Assembly: GCA_024305405.1 (NCBI GenBank)
Contig: JAKNDB010000105.1
Coordinates: 1,922,001 to 1,986,000, forward strand
DNA from: Dirofilaria immitis
Taxonomy: Eukaryota > Nematoda > Chromadorea > Rhabditida > Onchocercidae
Length of the DNA: 64,000 bases
Direction of reading: 5' to 3'
This document shows positions 43,001 through 54,556 of the stretch, piece after piece. A program made the translations under genes and the position numbers. A model generated the notes under the pieces. It was not told the origin of the DNA. It was given only the letters and a program-made list of their open reading frames with translations, and ran no database searches. Within the stretch, counting starts at the first letter, position 1. Every line of letters begins with the position of its first letter.

Positions 43001-44236
43001 TTACTTATCTTGCAAACTTTTTTTCAATTGTTCTGACGACATTCGCTCTTCGTTCACAAAGTAAGTTTTGAAAAAAGATTTTTGGATTTTAATTCGATTA
43101 ATGAATAGCAATACTAATTCCACTACTTCCTATATACGTTTATTATTTTGCTTATTACCAATTTTTAATTAAATAACTTGATCAATTATAACTGCAAGAG
43201 AGATGAAAACCAATAAGTTATATTTTGAGATTAACGATATTAGAATATAATCATATATAAAGAAGAAATATTCATTTGGAATCGTCAGAACATTACTCAG
43301 TGCGTATCAAATTATAACAAGTTCCATTTTCTCAATTCAACTGTGATAATAATTGTCAAAGAAAAGTTTTAATGATGCAATTAAATCCAATTTTCTATCA
43401 GAATTTGAAGTTAAACCTTTTTCTTGTCATAATAAAATCTGTTCTCTTCGTAGAAATTCTTAATATAAATGGAAAGAATCCTATTTATATTTATTTCCCA
43501 AAATTAAAATCGTTTATAATAAGCCAATAGACTTTGTATTGATTATTATGCATGTTTAAACCCACAATTATAATGATGAAAAAATAAATACTCTAACTGT
43601 TACCAATTAAAAATGAACGTCAAATTTTTTAAAATTAATATTGATATATATACCTATTCCTTTGAATTGTCTGAAGTTAAAAATTCAATAAAATTTTTTA
43701 TCGATGCTGCAGTAAGCATTTATCACATTTATATTTTCTTGTGCTTTAATTCTAAAATTGGGTCACTGTGAGGAATTTGTTATTGCAATCAAAAGATAAA
43801 TTAAAAGTAAAAAGGATGAGTGATGAGTATAAATAATTAATATATGAAACAGATGATAAAAGTAAATCTTTACTTTTAATTTATTAAAAACTCTATCTCA
43901 TTTTCAAAATATTCTTTAACTTCAATTCCTTAATACGTGATTTTAACTGATGAGTTAACTTATAAGATTTATTTTACATTTGCAATCTTTATTCTTTTGA
44001 ATTAGTTTTTTTTTCGAAATATTCAAGAATTCAGTATTCAAAAATATTTGCAATATGTGAGAATCTTTGCTTTGTTCTTGGATCGCCGAAGATTTTATTT
44101 TATGATTACACAATACATGAAAAATTTGCAAAATTGATTATTTTTGGTATCTCAGATATAAATGAATCTTTGAGCTGCTATATCAAAATTTTAACTAAAC
44201 TAAGCTTAAAAAGCAAAATAATTCACTTCATTTCAG
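40030..44236. other. Mostly unassigned; may hold the 5' exons of the inhibitor gene
   Basis: AT-rich sequence. One unrecognised 154-codon open frame starts at 42084 (listed separately). The upstream exon(s), including a signal peptide, of the antistasin/Kunitz gene should lie somewhere here, ending in phase 1, but I could not pick them out. Confidence 0.4.
42084..42548 (+). CDS. Unrecognised open frame, hypothetical
   Basis: A 154-codon frame starting MSQNQKAEITARCRKSRRGM, long for this AT-rich sequence. An acceptor-like TTTTCTAG ends 11 bases before the A of the ATG, as for trans-splicing. The first 60 or so residues are mixed and charged (FALGDEGDGNKIDVYMHLRR). The rest becomes rich in Phe, Ile, Lys and Ser, like translated intron, so a true exon might end near 42260-42380. 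No family recognised, and it may be chance. Confidence 0.22.
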   Translation: MSQNQKAEITARCRKSRRGMIGFQNLFALGDEGDGNKIDVYMHLRRRFYLLPLDNFKFYPNCIEIFSRIAPALFATQQRTIGITACCYSCCSFYAVQKLPFSRYCSKIKNKTKIVILKLFSTIQIFWKCIQILFEKIVSSNHSFSKKFFLFWNS

Positions 44237-47200
44237 GGAATCAGAAAGCGGTAATTGCGGATCTGGGTAAACTAATTGTTGACAATTGCCCACCAATGTT
44301 ATGTACCGGTCTAGACTGTGCTGTGGTTACGGAAAGAAACGGTTGCCAGGTACTTCTATGCTATGAGTAATTAATTTGAAAGTTGTATTGCTAAGGGAAA
44401 TAACAGTAGTTTTTATTGTACAATTCATTTATAAATGCTTTCCTTTTTTTTCTTTCTTTGCTTCACATTATTCTTTCAAATTTCCAAAATCCTAGAAATA
44501 TTCCTTAGTTTGAACTCTTGAAATACTTTCATAGAGTTTTATATTCTTTAAAAAAAAACTTCGAATAACTTGTGAATACCATAATTTTCCTAAAGATTAT
44601 AAAAACACAAGTAACAAACAATTAATTGCACTTCGTTTTAAAAATGAAACAAATCAAATAAGAAGTAGACAATATTCAGCACTAAGTGAAAACAAAAAAT
44701 TTCAAATATTTCAAAAATAAATTCACTACCCGAATAGATTAACAAATAAAACTCAAAGGAAAAGTACAAATTTGTAAGTAGTTCGACCAATTTCGCAACT
44801 TTTTGGTGCTGTCATTTTGATACATTACTACTTTTCTTTTGGAAAATAGTAGCATGTGATATAAAAATTTCCTATTTTTCGACAAATTTTTCTTGATAAA
44901 CTTTTACGGAGAAAAATTATTCTTCCATCGTTTGAATCCTGCAAAAAAATCCGATAAATTTTTCTTGGAAAAAAGCCATAATTGAAAGAGAAATAAATTA
45001 TTCGTAATTTTCTGAAAAAGCATGGCTTTTAATAAAATAATTCATCACAATCATCCAATCTTTCTTGAGATTTAGAATTCGATAATTATTGGCGCTTCTA
45101 CGGAAAAGTTTAAAACTAATTATCTTTTATCTAATACTTCTGTTATAGCTTTTTATGAGCTAACAATCTTATCAGTTGAAGATTTTTCATTCTGTTGTAT
45201 TCGACACCAAACGATTTATGACTTTATTATGATTTTAAAATTTGCAAAATAAGTCTTAATTAATGTCGGCAGTATTTGCACTATTATCCTCGATTTTCGA
45301 ATGACAGATGATAGGATGTGGACCAAATCTTTAATCTTTCAGCGTTTTGCTAAATATAGCATATTTGCAACTGTGAAATTCATATGAAAATTAAAACTAA
45401 ATGACAAAGGCATCTTTTCTACTTCTATATGGTATGCAAATAATTTCTGAAATGAACTGAATGATGGCAGGTCGTTTTTATGGACAGATAAATCTAATAA
45501 ATAAATATTTAAATTTATAATCTAAACTAATTTAAGTGATAAATTATCAGTAATAAATATAAGCATAATTTAAAGAAATTGCTCGAGAATAAAATGAAAA
45601 GCGATTTTAAGAATAAGATCATCATAACACTATTAATGATATATGTGCTTCACTGATTCAAAAATGCAAATTCATTTATGTTAAAAATGATAAAAAAAAA
45701 TTAAATGTTTTTTATTATGCACTGTAGATGAAGTTTTCGTGAAGTTATAAAATAGAATTTTTGACGATATAAAATTCGAAGCGATATCAAATATTTTTTT
45801 TTAAATTCTTGTTATTATGAACCTACGTATAACAACAATGCCCTTTTTTTATTATTTAATAAAAGAATTCGCATCAATTGCGTATTGATGAGATAAGAAA
45901 TATGATATGAAGAAAGTAGATCTGTGAATAGGCGTTGAGAACATTCGAAAATCAGAGAATTAGATAGGACCACTATTATGGTATTACCAAAAATCACATG
46001 AAAAGTTGTGACCCAAAAATAAACGAAATTTCGAATTCCTTCACTATTATTAAACTAATTCATTTTTTTCGTAGTCTTTTGTAATTTAAAATAAATTTTA
46101 TTGCAAGATAAATTAAATAAAAATGATTGTAATCATGACAGTGCAGTAGTCTCCCATTTATTAATTTTTCCATAAATCTTTTAAGTGAAATTCAACGAAA
46201 TTCGAAAATGTGACACCTCCTAATAATAATGGAAGAATTCAAGTATATGTCTTATCAGTTCCATAAATCCCATAATTTCATATCTTTTCTGTCAGATGAA
46301 ACTGAAGAATAAAATGATTAACTTTGAATTAGTGCTTTTTAGCGCCATTCTATGTTAAAACTTTTTCTCTCGTAAAGAAAAAAACTCCTTGACGTAGTTC
46401 CGTATGCTGATGAAAACCTCACACAAAGCAAAATTTTTTTTCTCTTATGATTAAAAAATTCTTCATAAAAAAGAAAAATTGTTAAAATTACAATGACGTT
46501 ACTCAATATCATCTATTGCTTCGGACCTTAAATTCAGTTTAACTCGCCATTTCCAGTCGCCATTCATTTTCTTATGGTGCAATGAAAAGGTGAAAACAAG
46601 TTATAGATCCTCATCTTAGGGAACTATTAATAAATGTGAATAATCGTAAAATTGATCCATCTGCGCAGAATAAGCAAGTAATTTTCATTTTACAAAATAG
46701 TATTTCCTGATCGAAATACTTTTTCTCCTAATTTTTCAATTCCGTTTTTTTAAAAATAATATAAATATATTATTCCTCGCCGTTAAGAAAACATATTTAA
46801 TTAGAACTATTTTAGTTATGCGCCTGTCCTATTGGTTCACCGGCTCGAGGATGTGATCCTATGCCGTTTATTCTGTGGCACGATCTAATTGTTAACGGAT
46901 GCCCAAACGTTACTATTAACGGTCGCGATCCTGCACAGAAAGTTCATCGATGGTTTCGAGAGTAAAGTTCTTGCAACTATTAAAATTCTAGTCAGATCTC
47001 CATACTTTGAGAAATGAAGCTCTTCATCATTTTGTAAATTTCCAATAAGCAATCTAATCACTACGAAAATTAATATTCTTTGAGGTGTCGATGACAAAAA
47101 TGTTTAAAAATCCAAGCATCTTGCTTAGATTTACACTATCTTTTATACTTATAAGTAAAAATAGAGAGAGAGCCAAGGGCTGCAAGTTAGAGACATTTTT

Positions 47201-47606
47201 CTAGCCATTTCCAAATACATCCATCAATGCTACCATTTTGAAGAGGATTATGACAAAATGTTTTACTAAGTTGAGTAAGCTCTTATTTTTTCTGTTGGCA
47301 AGTTCCTCTTTCTCATGACTCATAAACTTAAGCATAGTTAATACATCGTGGATATGTAAGTTAAGAGTGCCCGAGAGAAGATTTGAACTTCCACAACTGA
47401 AAAGTTACTAGTAAACCAATTTGCATATGATATCTTCAAATAATTTCCAGGTAAACCGGTTCTCAAATACAGATCAGTGTGAGCCGTACATATTCCCATA
47501 TTGCGCTGAATTGGATTTCAATCTATGGCGTTCACCAAGGACTAAACGAGAATGCGAACTTTACTGCTATTCATTAGCGGAACAACGAAAACGTGGATCC
47601 ATTTAA
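44237..47606 (+). CDS. Secreted-type protease inhibitor with antistasin and Kunitz-like domains (5' partial)
   Basis: Exons 44237-44349, 46816-46961/2 and 47451-47606. The first exon ends, and the second begins, inside an antistasin-type module: CPPMLCTGLDC in exon 1, then ERNGCQ joined to LCACPIG, giving the C-x4-C-x4-C-x8-C-x2-C-x-C pattern. A linker with one more Cys pair and RWF leads to the C-terminal half of a Kunitz (BPTI) fold in the last exon: QCEPYIFPYC, a 16-residue gap, then CELYC. The N-terminal half of the Kunitz domain is divergent in spacing. These modules usually inhibit serine proteases extracellularly; the target is unknown. The junction between the second and third exons is one base out of phase. 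The signal peptide exon upstream was not found. Confidence 0.68.
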
Positions 47607-48205
47607 ATTGCATTTTCTTTTTATTTATTCGCATTGCATTATAAATATAATACATTTTTTCTGTTCCTTGTTAAATGAAAAAAATATATACTTATAACTG
47701 GTGTAACATTAGTCATGCTGCACTATTAAAAGCAACACTATGATTGCAAAGCTAATTCTAAGAGAAAATTCTCAGTGTTTGCTCATATCTCAATTTATGT
47801 TCGATAACGATTAATTAATCCCTGTCGTTCATTATATTAGGGATATATTTGAAGCCATCAGCAAATACATACCAATGTAATTCGAGAATTTATTTTTCCA
47901 ATTTTCTGAACTTACAAATTTCTGTGAATTTAATGGCTCAAATATTTAGAAAATACGAATAAATTTTTTTTTTTGGTTTAAATAGAATATATAAACATGT
48001 TCTTCACAGTTTTCAACTTCTTCCTCAAAACTTTTATGAAATTTCTCTCAAATACTGTTTCTAAAAAATTTAGTCAAAATATTATATATAATATGATGGT
48101 TTTTATTAATCACCTAAGGTTGAAAAAAATGCGGCTAAATATTTGAACACTTTATTCAGTTCAGCATTTCTTAGGATTCAGTCATTGTTTATAAATAAGT
48201 TGCTA
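47607..48205. other. Convergent 3' flanks, nothing recognised
   Basis: Between the inhibitor gene stop (47606, plus) and the COA8 stop (48206, minus). AT-rich, no exon seen. Confidence 0.5.
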
Positions 48206-49285
48206 TTAAAACCTACGTTCGCCAAATATCAAAAAATTTTCATTTACGAAAGAATTTATACAACGTTCGTCGAAACCTGATAACCTGTACTTTGAAAGCT
48301 GGCCAAAAAGTCTGATGTTTCTGTAATACCATTCTCTAAAAGAAAAACAGTAATTTACAACACCGAATTTACAAACATAATTTGCAAGCATTTTTCATTT
48401 GTTTTTTCTAAACATCAAAAAAATCTCATTAAATAATGGAGAACGATTAAATGATTATAAAAGTATCACATTTATGTTAAAATTGTTCTTAAAAATATAC
48501 CTGTTGTAATTCGTGAGACTATTATATTGCTCATCGAGAAACTTCTTGTAGAATTCAGACATATCGACAGCACTTGAATGCTCTAGTCTGCCAAGACTTT
48601 TCCTCTTCTGGAAAAATTAATTGTTCAAATTCCTATGTGCAAGAAATAAACAATTCTTTCTTGATTTCTTCAGTCATCAAATATGAAAGATTAACTAAAC
48701 TTTAAGAAAGACAGCAGAGGAAATATTTTCAATGCAAAAATTAAACCTGATCAACAAATTCGGCTTTTTCTTTTCAAACAAAATATTATGACGCGCCCAA
48801 AACTGTGAGCTCCATTGATTCAGTGCTTCACGCGCTTCACGGTATTTTCTTTCCTGCTTTGTCTCATTGGTTAATCGACGCAATCTTAAATATATAAAAA
48901 GCATTTTTCTTTCTTCTCGTTGCTATTCATTTGTTTTGAACAGCACTAATAAGATCGACGGACGATTAAAAATATGTTCTTGGAATTACAAAATAATGTT
49001 GTGCACAACACCATCAATAACTGACCGCGAATATGAATTTCACGGGCATCTATTCAACAAAAAAATTAATAACCACATTTACTTGATAACTTTGAAAAAT
49101 TAAAAATGATTTAAAGCGAACCTTACAGGCCTAATTTTTGAAATATCATCCGGCGGTCCTACCCAGTCGAATCGTTTGTCCAAACGCAAATCTCTTATCG
49201 ATTTCTCTCCCAAATTATTTTTTTCTACTTGTTGCTTCTGGTGCATAAAAACTATAAGACATACAAACACACTATACTGAACCAT
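48206..49285 (-). CDS. coa8: Cytochrome c oxidase assembly factor 8 (COA8/APOPT1) homologue
   Basis: Mitochondrial protein needed for stable complex IV assembly. Exons: 49122-49285, 48747-48884, 48501-48607, 48206-48335. Motifs match the family in order: GPPDDISKIRP, then LNQWSSQFWARHN (family E/QW-x2-QFWA-x-QN), then EFYKKFLDEQYN, then NREWYYRN (family NRDWYKRN). Length is about 165-180 residues. Two starts are possible: 49285, or the Met at 49246, which sits six bases after the acceptor-like CTTATAG and would suit trans-splicing. No clear mitochondrial presequence is visible with either. The plus-strand T run at 48764-48768 (A run in the gene) seems one base short; lengthening it yields KKKAEFVDQ, the family sequence, and restores the phase. 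It is the last of three clustered minus-strand genes, about 170 bp after QTRT2. Confidence 0.82.
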
Positions 49286-49452
49286 ATGAATTGCCAGAGA
49301 AGCGAAAGAGATAGAAACATGAGTTCACATTATAAAATGAATGAGGCTACTCGAGATAGCAAGTGATAGAAATGTAAGACTTAATCTTTGAGAAATGTTT
49401 TATTCCATAAACAAGTCGGTTGAAAATAACGTGCAGATTAACTTAGATATTG

Positions 49453-52285
49453 CTAAGCATTTGAACTTTTAGACAAGTTCTCCCTCAATAGTGCGAACAT
49501 TCGTTCATATTCTTGTATATTATGTCTGAAACAAATAATTCTTACAAAATTTATCACAAAGAAGCTTTGATTTCGAAACGAATACGAAGCATATAAGAAA
49601 ATTTTTCGAAAAAAATTCAACTAACATTACAAGAAGAACTGGACTCAATAGCTCCATTGTATTTGTTAAATGTTGCAAGTAACTTCTTGTATAATACGAG
49701 CAAGTGTAACAACTACAATTTTACAAAGAGGCCTAAAATCTTCTGAATACCTGAAATTACGTAGCAAAATAAACGATAAATGACTAATTAAATGCATAAT
49801 ATAAAAATGGTAGTTGTTGTTACAATAGCATAACTAATAACAAAAGAATTTTTTATTAAAATTTTCAAAAATCAAATCTAAAAGATAACATTGCAAATTT
49901 TCACAGAATGAAATATATATGAATGACTTATTCGCTGTTAACACTGACTCGTAATGTAATGCGAATAAAAAGGTATTGGTTAAACTATTCATTTATGTTA
50001 TAAGTTATCAAATATACTTACAATGTATCAGTGAAATCGAAAACGTTAAAAGTCGCCTCGTGTGGAAAATTTGCACTACAAACAAATGCTTTTCCTTGTT
50101 CAGCAAGAAATATAGCGTACGACGAATCGAATAAATCTACACCAAGATGAGCTAAAGCAACGACTTCCGTCGGTGAAAATGCTCCATTTACTAAACGTAA
50201 GTGAGAAGGTGATATGTGAGGCTGAAATATTTAAATCTGCTTAAAAACCAATGCTATCAATTCTTCTCACAATTAATTCCAAAGCGATAATCTTTATAAA
50301 TGCATAAAGAAAACTGCTCTACATCTACTAATCTAAGTTGAAACAGAGACTGTGGAATTTTTAGAAATCAAAACAATATGGCCATATACATTTCAATTTT
50401 AAATCTACCAAACAATCAAAAATGCAGGAAAGGAAAGGAAATATCACTTTTGCATTATCTTAAAATTCAATAATTTTGAGATAATAGCGCAGAAGTAATT
50501 TACCCATACACCAGCTAGTAAATCCTTGATAACATTCTTATCAAATTCACTTTCTGTGATAACCAAGTCCAAAGAACCAATATTTCCAGATGCGTCAGGA
50601 AAAGATTCCAGCTGGAGTGCCTTTTCAATAGTACCCACTTTAGACATTTTCTTTACTTTCAATTTTTTTGGTAGTACACGAAGACGTTTAGCAAACTGCA
50701 TAATATCTAAAACAAAACCACAGCCTTTTGGAATTGAACCAATAGCAGATGCACAGCGTTCATGATGGGACAGGCTATGTCCACCACACAATGCAATCAG
50801 TGCTGCCGAACCCTAAAATTTCCAACAAAATCTTAATAGATACAAGCATAATTATAATTTCCAACAGAATTTTCACACATCCAGGCATAATTACCGACGA
50901 CTTAAATCAACAATTACAAAAAAGAAAATTAGAGAACTGCTTCTATTCAAAGGTGTCGTACAATATTTTTGCGGCAGTATTCTTTTATAAAATATCTGCG
51001 TTTGAACCAATGAAGATATGACATTAAAATGTTTTATTGTTATAATATGGTCATTAAAGAATAATATCAACATATTAACTCATATTTATTATATGCAACA
51101 TCATTTCTAAAACTATCTTTCATTTATTTCACAATGAAACATTCTGAAAAAACAACCTCGAAAGAATCGCAGCGCAATAATTCTCTCGAAAATTTGACTG
51201 TTCGCTCTAATGCCTTTTCTAATCGTTTATTAGAGCAATCCTCCGGAGTTCCGTAATCAAACATTGTTTCATAGGACGATACGTGACTGAATCTTAGTAA
51301 TTTCTTGACTCTTTCAATACTAACCTGAAAAATGTTGACGATTTGTTTTTTTGTAGTCAACGGATGTTTACTGAAGACATTCAGAGCTGCCTCATCAATT
51401 TAATAGTTTTAAATTAAGAAATATATGAGCTCCTGCCGTACTTCTAATTACATAAGTAAAAGAAACGTAAATTCTGTCGTCCTCCTTTTGTCCATATCGC
51501 AATGTTCCCACCATTATTGAATTTCATGCTTCGTTCGATCAATGGATCCGTTAGTGTCAGATGCGTTGGTGCATCTTCCTGTAAAAATTTTCATCCTACC
51601 ATTTATCGCTGAATAGATCAAATAATATTTTTTTTTAAAAAGAAGTAACTCTATAAAACTTACTCATTAATTTATCTAAAGTCCACAAAGTCAATGCAGG
51701 TATAGGATATAACAGATTGTATGGGAACTTTCAATTATGGAGGTGATTTCAAACCATGGAGATGATTTTGTACACAGATGGATCTATTTATCAGTGACGT
51801 AATATTGATAAAATAGAAAAATGATTAGGTAATGTAAGGAAACACTAACTGGCATAGAAGCAAATCGAGCAATTCCTTTACCAAATTTTTCAATGACAGG
51901 TAGTATTTCGAAACTGTAAATAAAATGCATGTTTTAAACCACAGTCCCAAAAAATTTTATAAAAATAAGTGTGGAGATTTCGAACAATCTTTTGAGCTTT
52001 ATACAACTGTTCACTTTATTACCTGATCTGGTCCGATTAGCTGAAAGAACTTTTGCAAAATAATAACAAAACAACTTACAACGAAGGAAGAGTCAACTGA
52101 TAAATAGGTGGTTGTTGATACTTTAGATATGCAGCTGCTACATCCCACGTCAAATGTGGAATATGTCCAGCGCGTGTATATATCATGCAGGACGGTGTTT
52201 CGTGTTCCATAGCAAAATTGCCCCAACGAAAAATTTTTCCGATACGTCCATTCACAGTACTTCTCTGTACCATAAATTCTACCAT
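49453..52285 (-). CDS. qtrt2: Queuine tRNA-ribosyltransferase accessory subunit 2 (QTRT2/QTRTD1)
   Basis: Non-catalytic partner of QTRT1 in the enzyme that puts queuine into the wobble position of GUN-anticodon tRNAs. Exons: 52080-52285, 51850-51913, about 51467-51578, 51157-51324, 50504-50812, 50022-50221, 49626-49750, 49453-49525, about 418 residues, the family length. Family marks: NGRIGKI near the start, ETPSCMIYTRAGHIPHLT, YQLTLPSL, the glycine-rich PKGCGFVLD stretch, LGVDLFDSSYA, and at the end a zinc-site region (CxCxxC, readable only if the T run at 49719-49722 is one base longer), then HNIQEYERMF. An acceptor-like TTATTTAG abuts the ATG directly. The donor of exon 3 is unclear: both candidate sites are one base out of phase with exon 4. 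Confidence 0.9.
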
Positions 52286-52297
52286 CTAAATAACCTA
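52286..52297 (-). promoter_or_regulatory. Probable spliced-leader trans-splice acceptor of qtrt2
   Basis: Reading on the minus strand, GGTTATTTAG ends immediately before the ATG at 52285, leaving no 5' UTR unless a leader is added. It lies about 450 bp after the stop of the MEA1-like gene, as expected for a downstream operon gene. Confidence 0.55.
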
Positions 52298-52741
52298 AAA
52301 CCACAACTTTCGGTTTATCTGATCTTCTGAAACTGTGTACTATTGACTGGTTAGATAATAACAATTAGTAACTGAACTGATGCTCATTAACGCTTGACAG
52401 AGATTTCAGAGAAGTCCTTTATTCACTAAAATTTAATAAAAACGATAAAAGTGACTATTTAGAATGTACGAAATCGTTTTCTTAAGTCTTTCACAAAATA
52501 AAAAAATTAAGACTAAATTTCACTTAATCATAAAAGAATCTTTAAGTTATGCAACATGTATACGCCTCACTTGAAAAATCATAAAAATAAATTCATGAAA
52601 TTTAAGCTGAACAAAAGATAACCTAAACATTAGACGCTTAAAATCAAAATTCGTGAAAAAAATTTTAATTTTGTATGATATTTCATGTGACAGGAATTTA
52701 TTAACAGTTAGCATTAAATTTCTTTAAAGTTGCGATATTGT

Positions 52742-53868
52742 TCATTTTGATTTGAGTTTTTCCAGTAGTTTTTTCAGTTCGTTATCACTGGCGATTTCCT
52801 TTGCCCATGATGGAGCAGGAAGCATGAATGTTGACATCATCTTCTTAATGCGTTCTATTTTATCTGAAACAGTAAAGGTGGACTGCAGTCAAAAATTAAA
52901 CATAATTTTTGTATGATTCATTCTTAAAATCATCTGACGGCCTTAATCTGTTTGCTAATTACATCACCATTATTTCGGAATGCCTGATTTCGATAACCAA
53001 TGTTTCATCCTATTCAAAACTTTTATGTATCCGTTGTTTCTCTACTTGATTGCTTTTATCTATTTAATCCATTTCACCTATCTTTTTACATGTTTTCATT
53101 TTCATTCAATAATGTTAGCAAATCCGATTTGTAAGACTCAGCTTCATAAGGAATCACTGCTAATAATATCTAAAAAATATGCCTTCGGTTAGTTCAATCG
53201 ATTCTGGAACATCAAATTCGAAGTCGAAATCTTTGTTTTCTGAAGTCAAAATCTGAAATAATGTTCAGGAATACTACATTCTTCAATCTGATAAAATAGT
53301 AACAATGTAGAAAAAAATACTAACCTCATCAAAATTCTTATGAAATACAACATTGGTATGCTCATGGTTAGTACTTGTAATATCAAATGAGCCATTCGAA
53401 GTAGGAAGAGTTTGATAACCAGCATAATGGTCTTGATTACTCTCATCGCATGATTCAGATTTCGTGTCACTTATATCATCTATAAAATAGCAACAAAATT
53501 CAAAAATAGATTCAGTAAGTAGTAAGTTAAATAATTTAAATTTAAATACGATTCTATTTACATTGAAATTTTCATTTATTCCTCAATTCAAAAAATTATT
53601 CTGTATTAAATGGAATTACAAATAACAGAAATAAAATTAGATAATCTCGAAATTAAGGTTTGAGATTGCTACTTCAAAAAAATTCATTAGAAATAAAAAT
53701 TTACGAACCTCCGCTATATTCTTCAATACCAATGCCATGCATTTCAATTTCATAGCCGATATGCCAATCATTACCATTTTCTTGATCGTCTTCAAAAATA
53801 TAGTATTCACGTATATCATATTTATGTTTTCTTGACTCGAATTTTATATCAGTGTCATTGTTTTTCAT
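52742..53868 (-). CDS. Small acidic protein, MEA1 (male-enhanced antigen 1) family candidate
   Basis: Exons: 53709-53868, 53325-53479, 53183-53252, 52742-52863. They join in phase without correction to 168 residues, close to the usual MEA1 length. The protein is acidic with tyrosine-rich patches (HIGYEIEMHGIGIEEYSG, HYAGYQTLP). It ends in a helix plus FMLPAPSWAKEI, recalling the MEA1 C-terminal pattern of a Met-rich helix followed by LP-x-P-x-WA. The family assignment rests on these two resemblances and should be treated as probable only. The third intron begins with GC (GAAG then GCATAT), required to join LTE to DKIERI. A TCTTAG acceptor precedes the ATG by about 18 bases. It is the first gene of the putative minus-strand operon. 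Confidence 0.65.
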
Positions 53869-54057
53869 TTAATAAATTATTTCTCTAAGATAAGCAAGCA
53901 AATAAAAGCTGAGCAATCCATACCGTAACAAAAATAAAACTATGGGTCATCAAAAAAACATTCCTTGTGCATGTCTTTTTTCTAGCCTGTTAAAAACTTA
54001 TGGAAACTCCATGTTAGAATGTTTCACACAAATTAAAAGCATTAAAATGTGGAAATT

Positions 54058-54184
54058 TTAAGATTTGTGATCGACACAAGCATAAAAATTCACACCATCA
54101 TTGTCAGTGCCATATTGTTTTCGTGGATTCTGTTCTGGATTTGGGCCCATTGTATAATTATAATCAGGATAATAAGCACATTTA
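54058..54184 (-). CDS. Terminal exon of an unidentified protein
   Basis: After an ATTTTACAG acceptor the exon enters in phase 2 and reads 41 clean residues to a stop: KCAYYPDYNYTMGPNPEQNP, then RKQYGTDNDGVNFYACVDHK, then S. Aromatic, Asn/Pro-rich composition with two Cys and no AT-driven low complexity suggests a real, probably secreted or extracellular, protein. No family recognised. Upstream exons should lie between 54200 and 57000; none was found with matching phase. Confidence 0.4.
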
Positions 54185-54536
54185 CTGTAAAATATATAAT
54201 GGTTTAATCATTCTCCCGCAGATAAATTGAGAGACCACTTGAAATCATAAACGCTACACTCATTTATTCAAAAATCTGATCATCTCACACTACAGAACCA
54301 GGGTTGCTTCCTTGCTTTAAATAATAAAATAGATTAAGACCAAAATTTCCAACTCTCACATTTTAAACAAATGTTTATTTAGCTTCAATAAACAGTCGAA
54401 GTTAGTCAAAAATAAATATCTTAGCATGAATATAAAATGAAAATATAGAGTATTTGTAACAAACAAAAACTAAAATAAAGATAAAAAACCCAAAATAAGT
54501 TTCTAGAAAAGTAAATTATATAAATAGTTATTTTAT

Positions 54537-54556
54537 TTCCGTCCTATCAAAAAAGT
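54537..54556. repeat. 20-base sequence shared with 11295-11314
   Basis: TTCCGTCCTATCAAAAAAGT occurs identically at both places, 43 kb apart, in the same orientation and in non-coding DNA. Flanks differ. Could be a fragment of a dispersed repeat; too short to classify. Confidence 0.6.
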
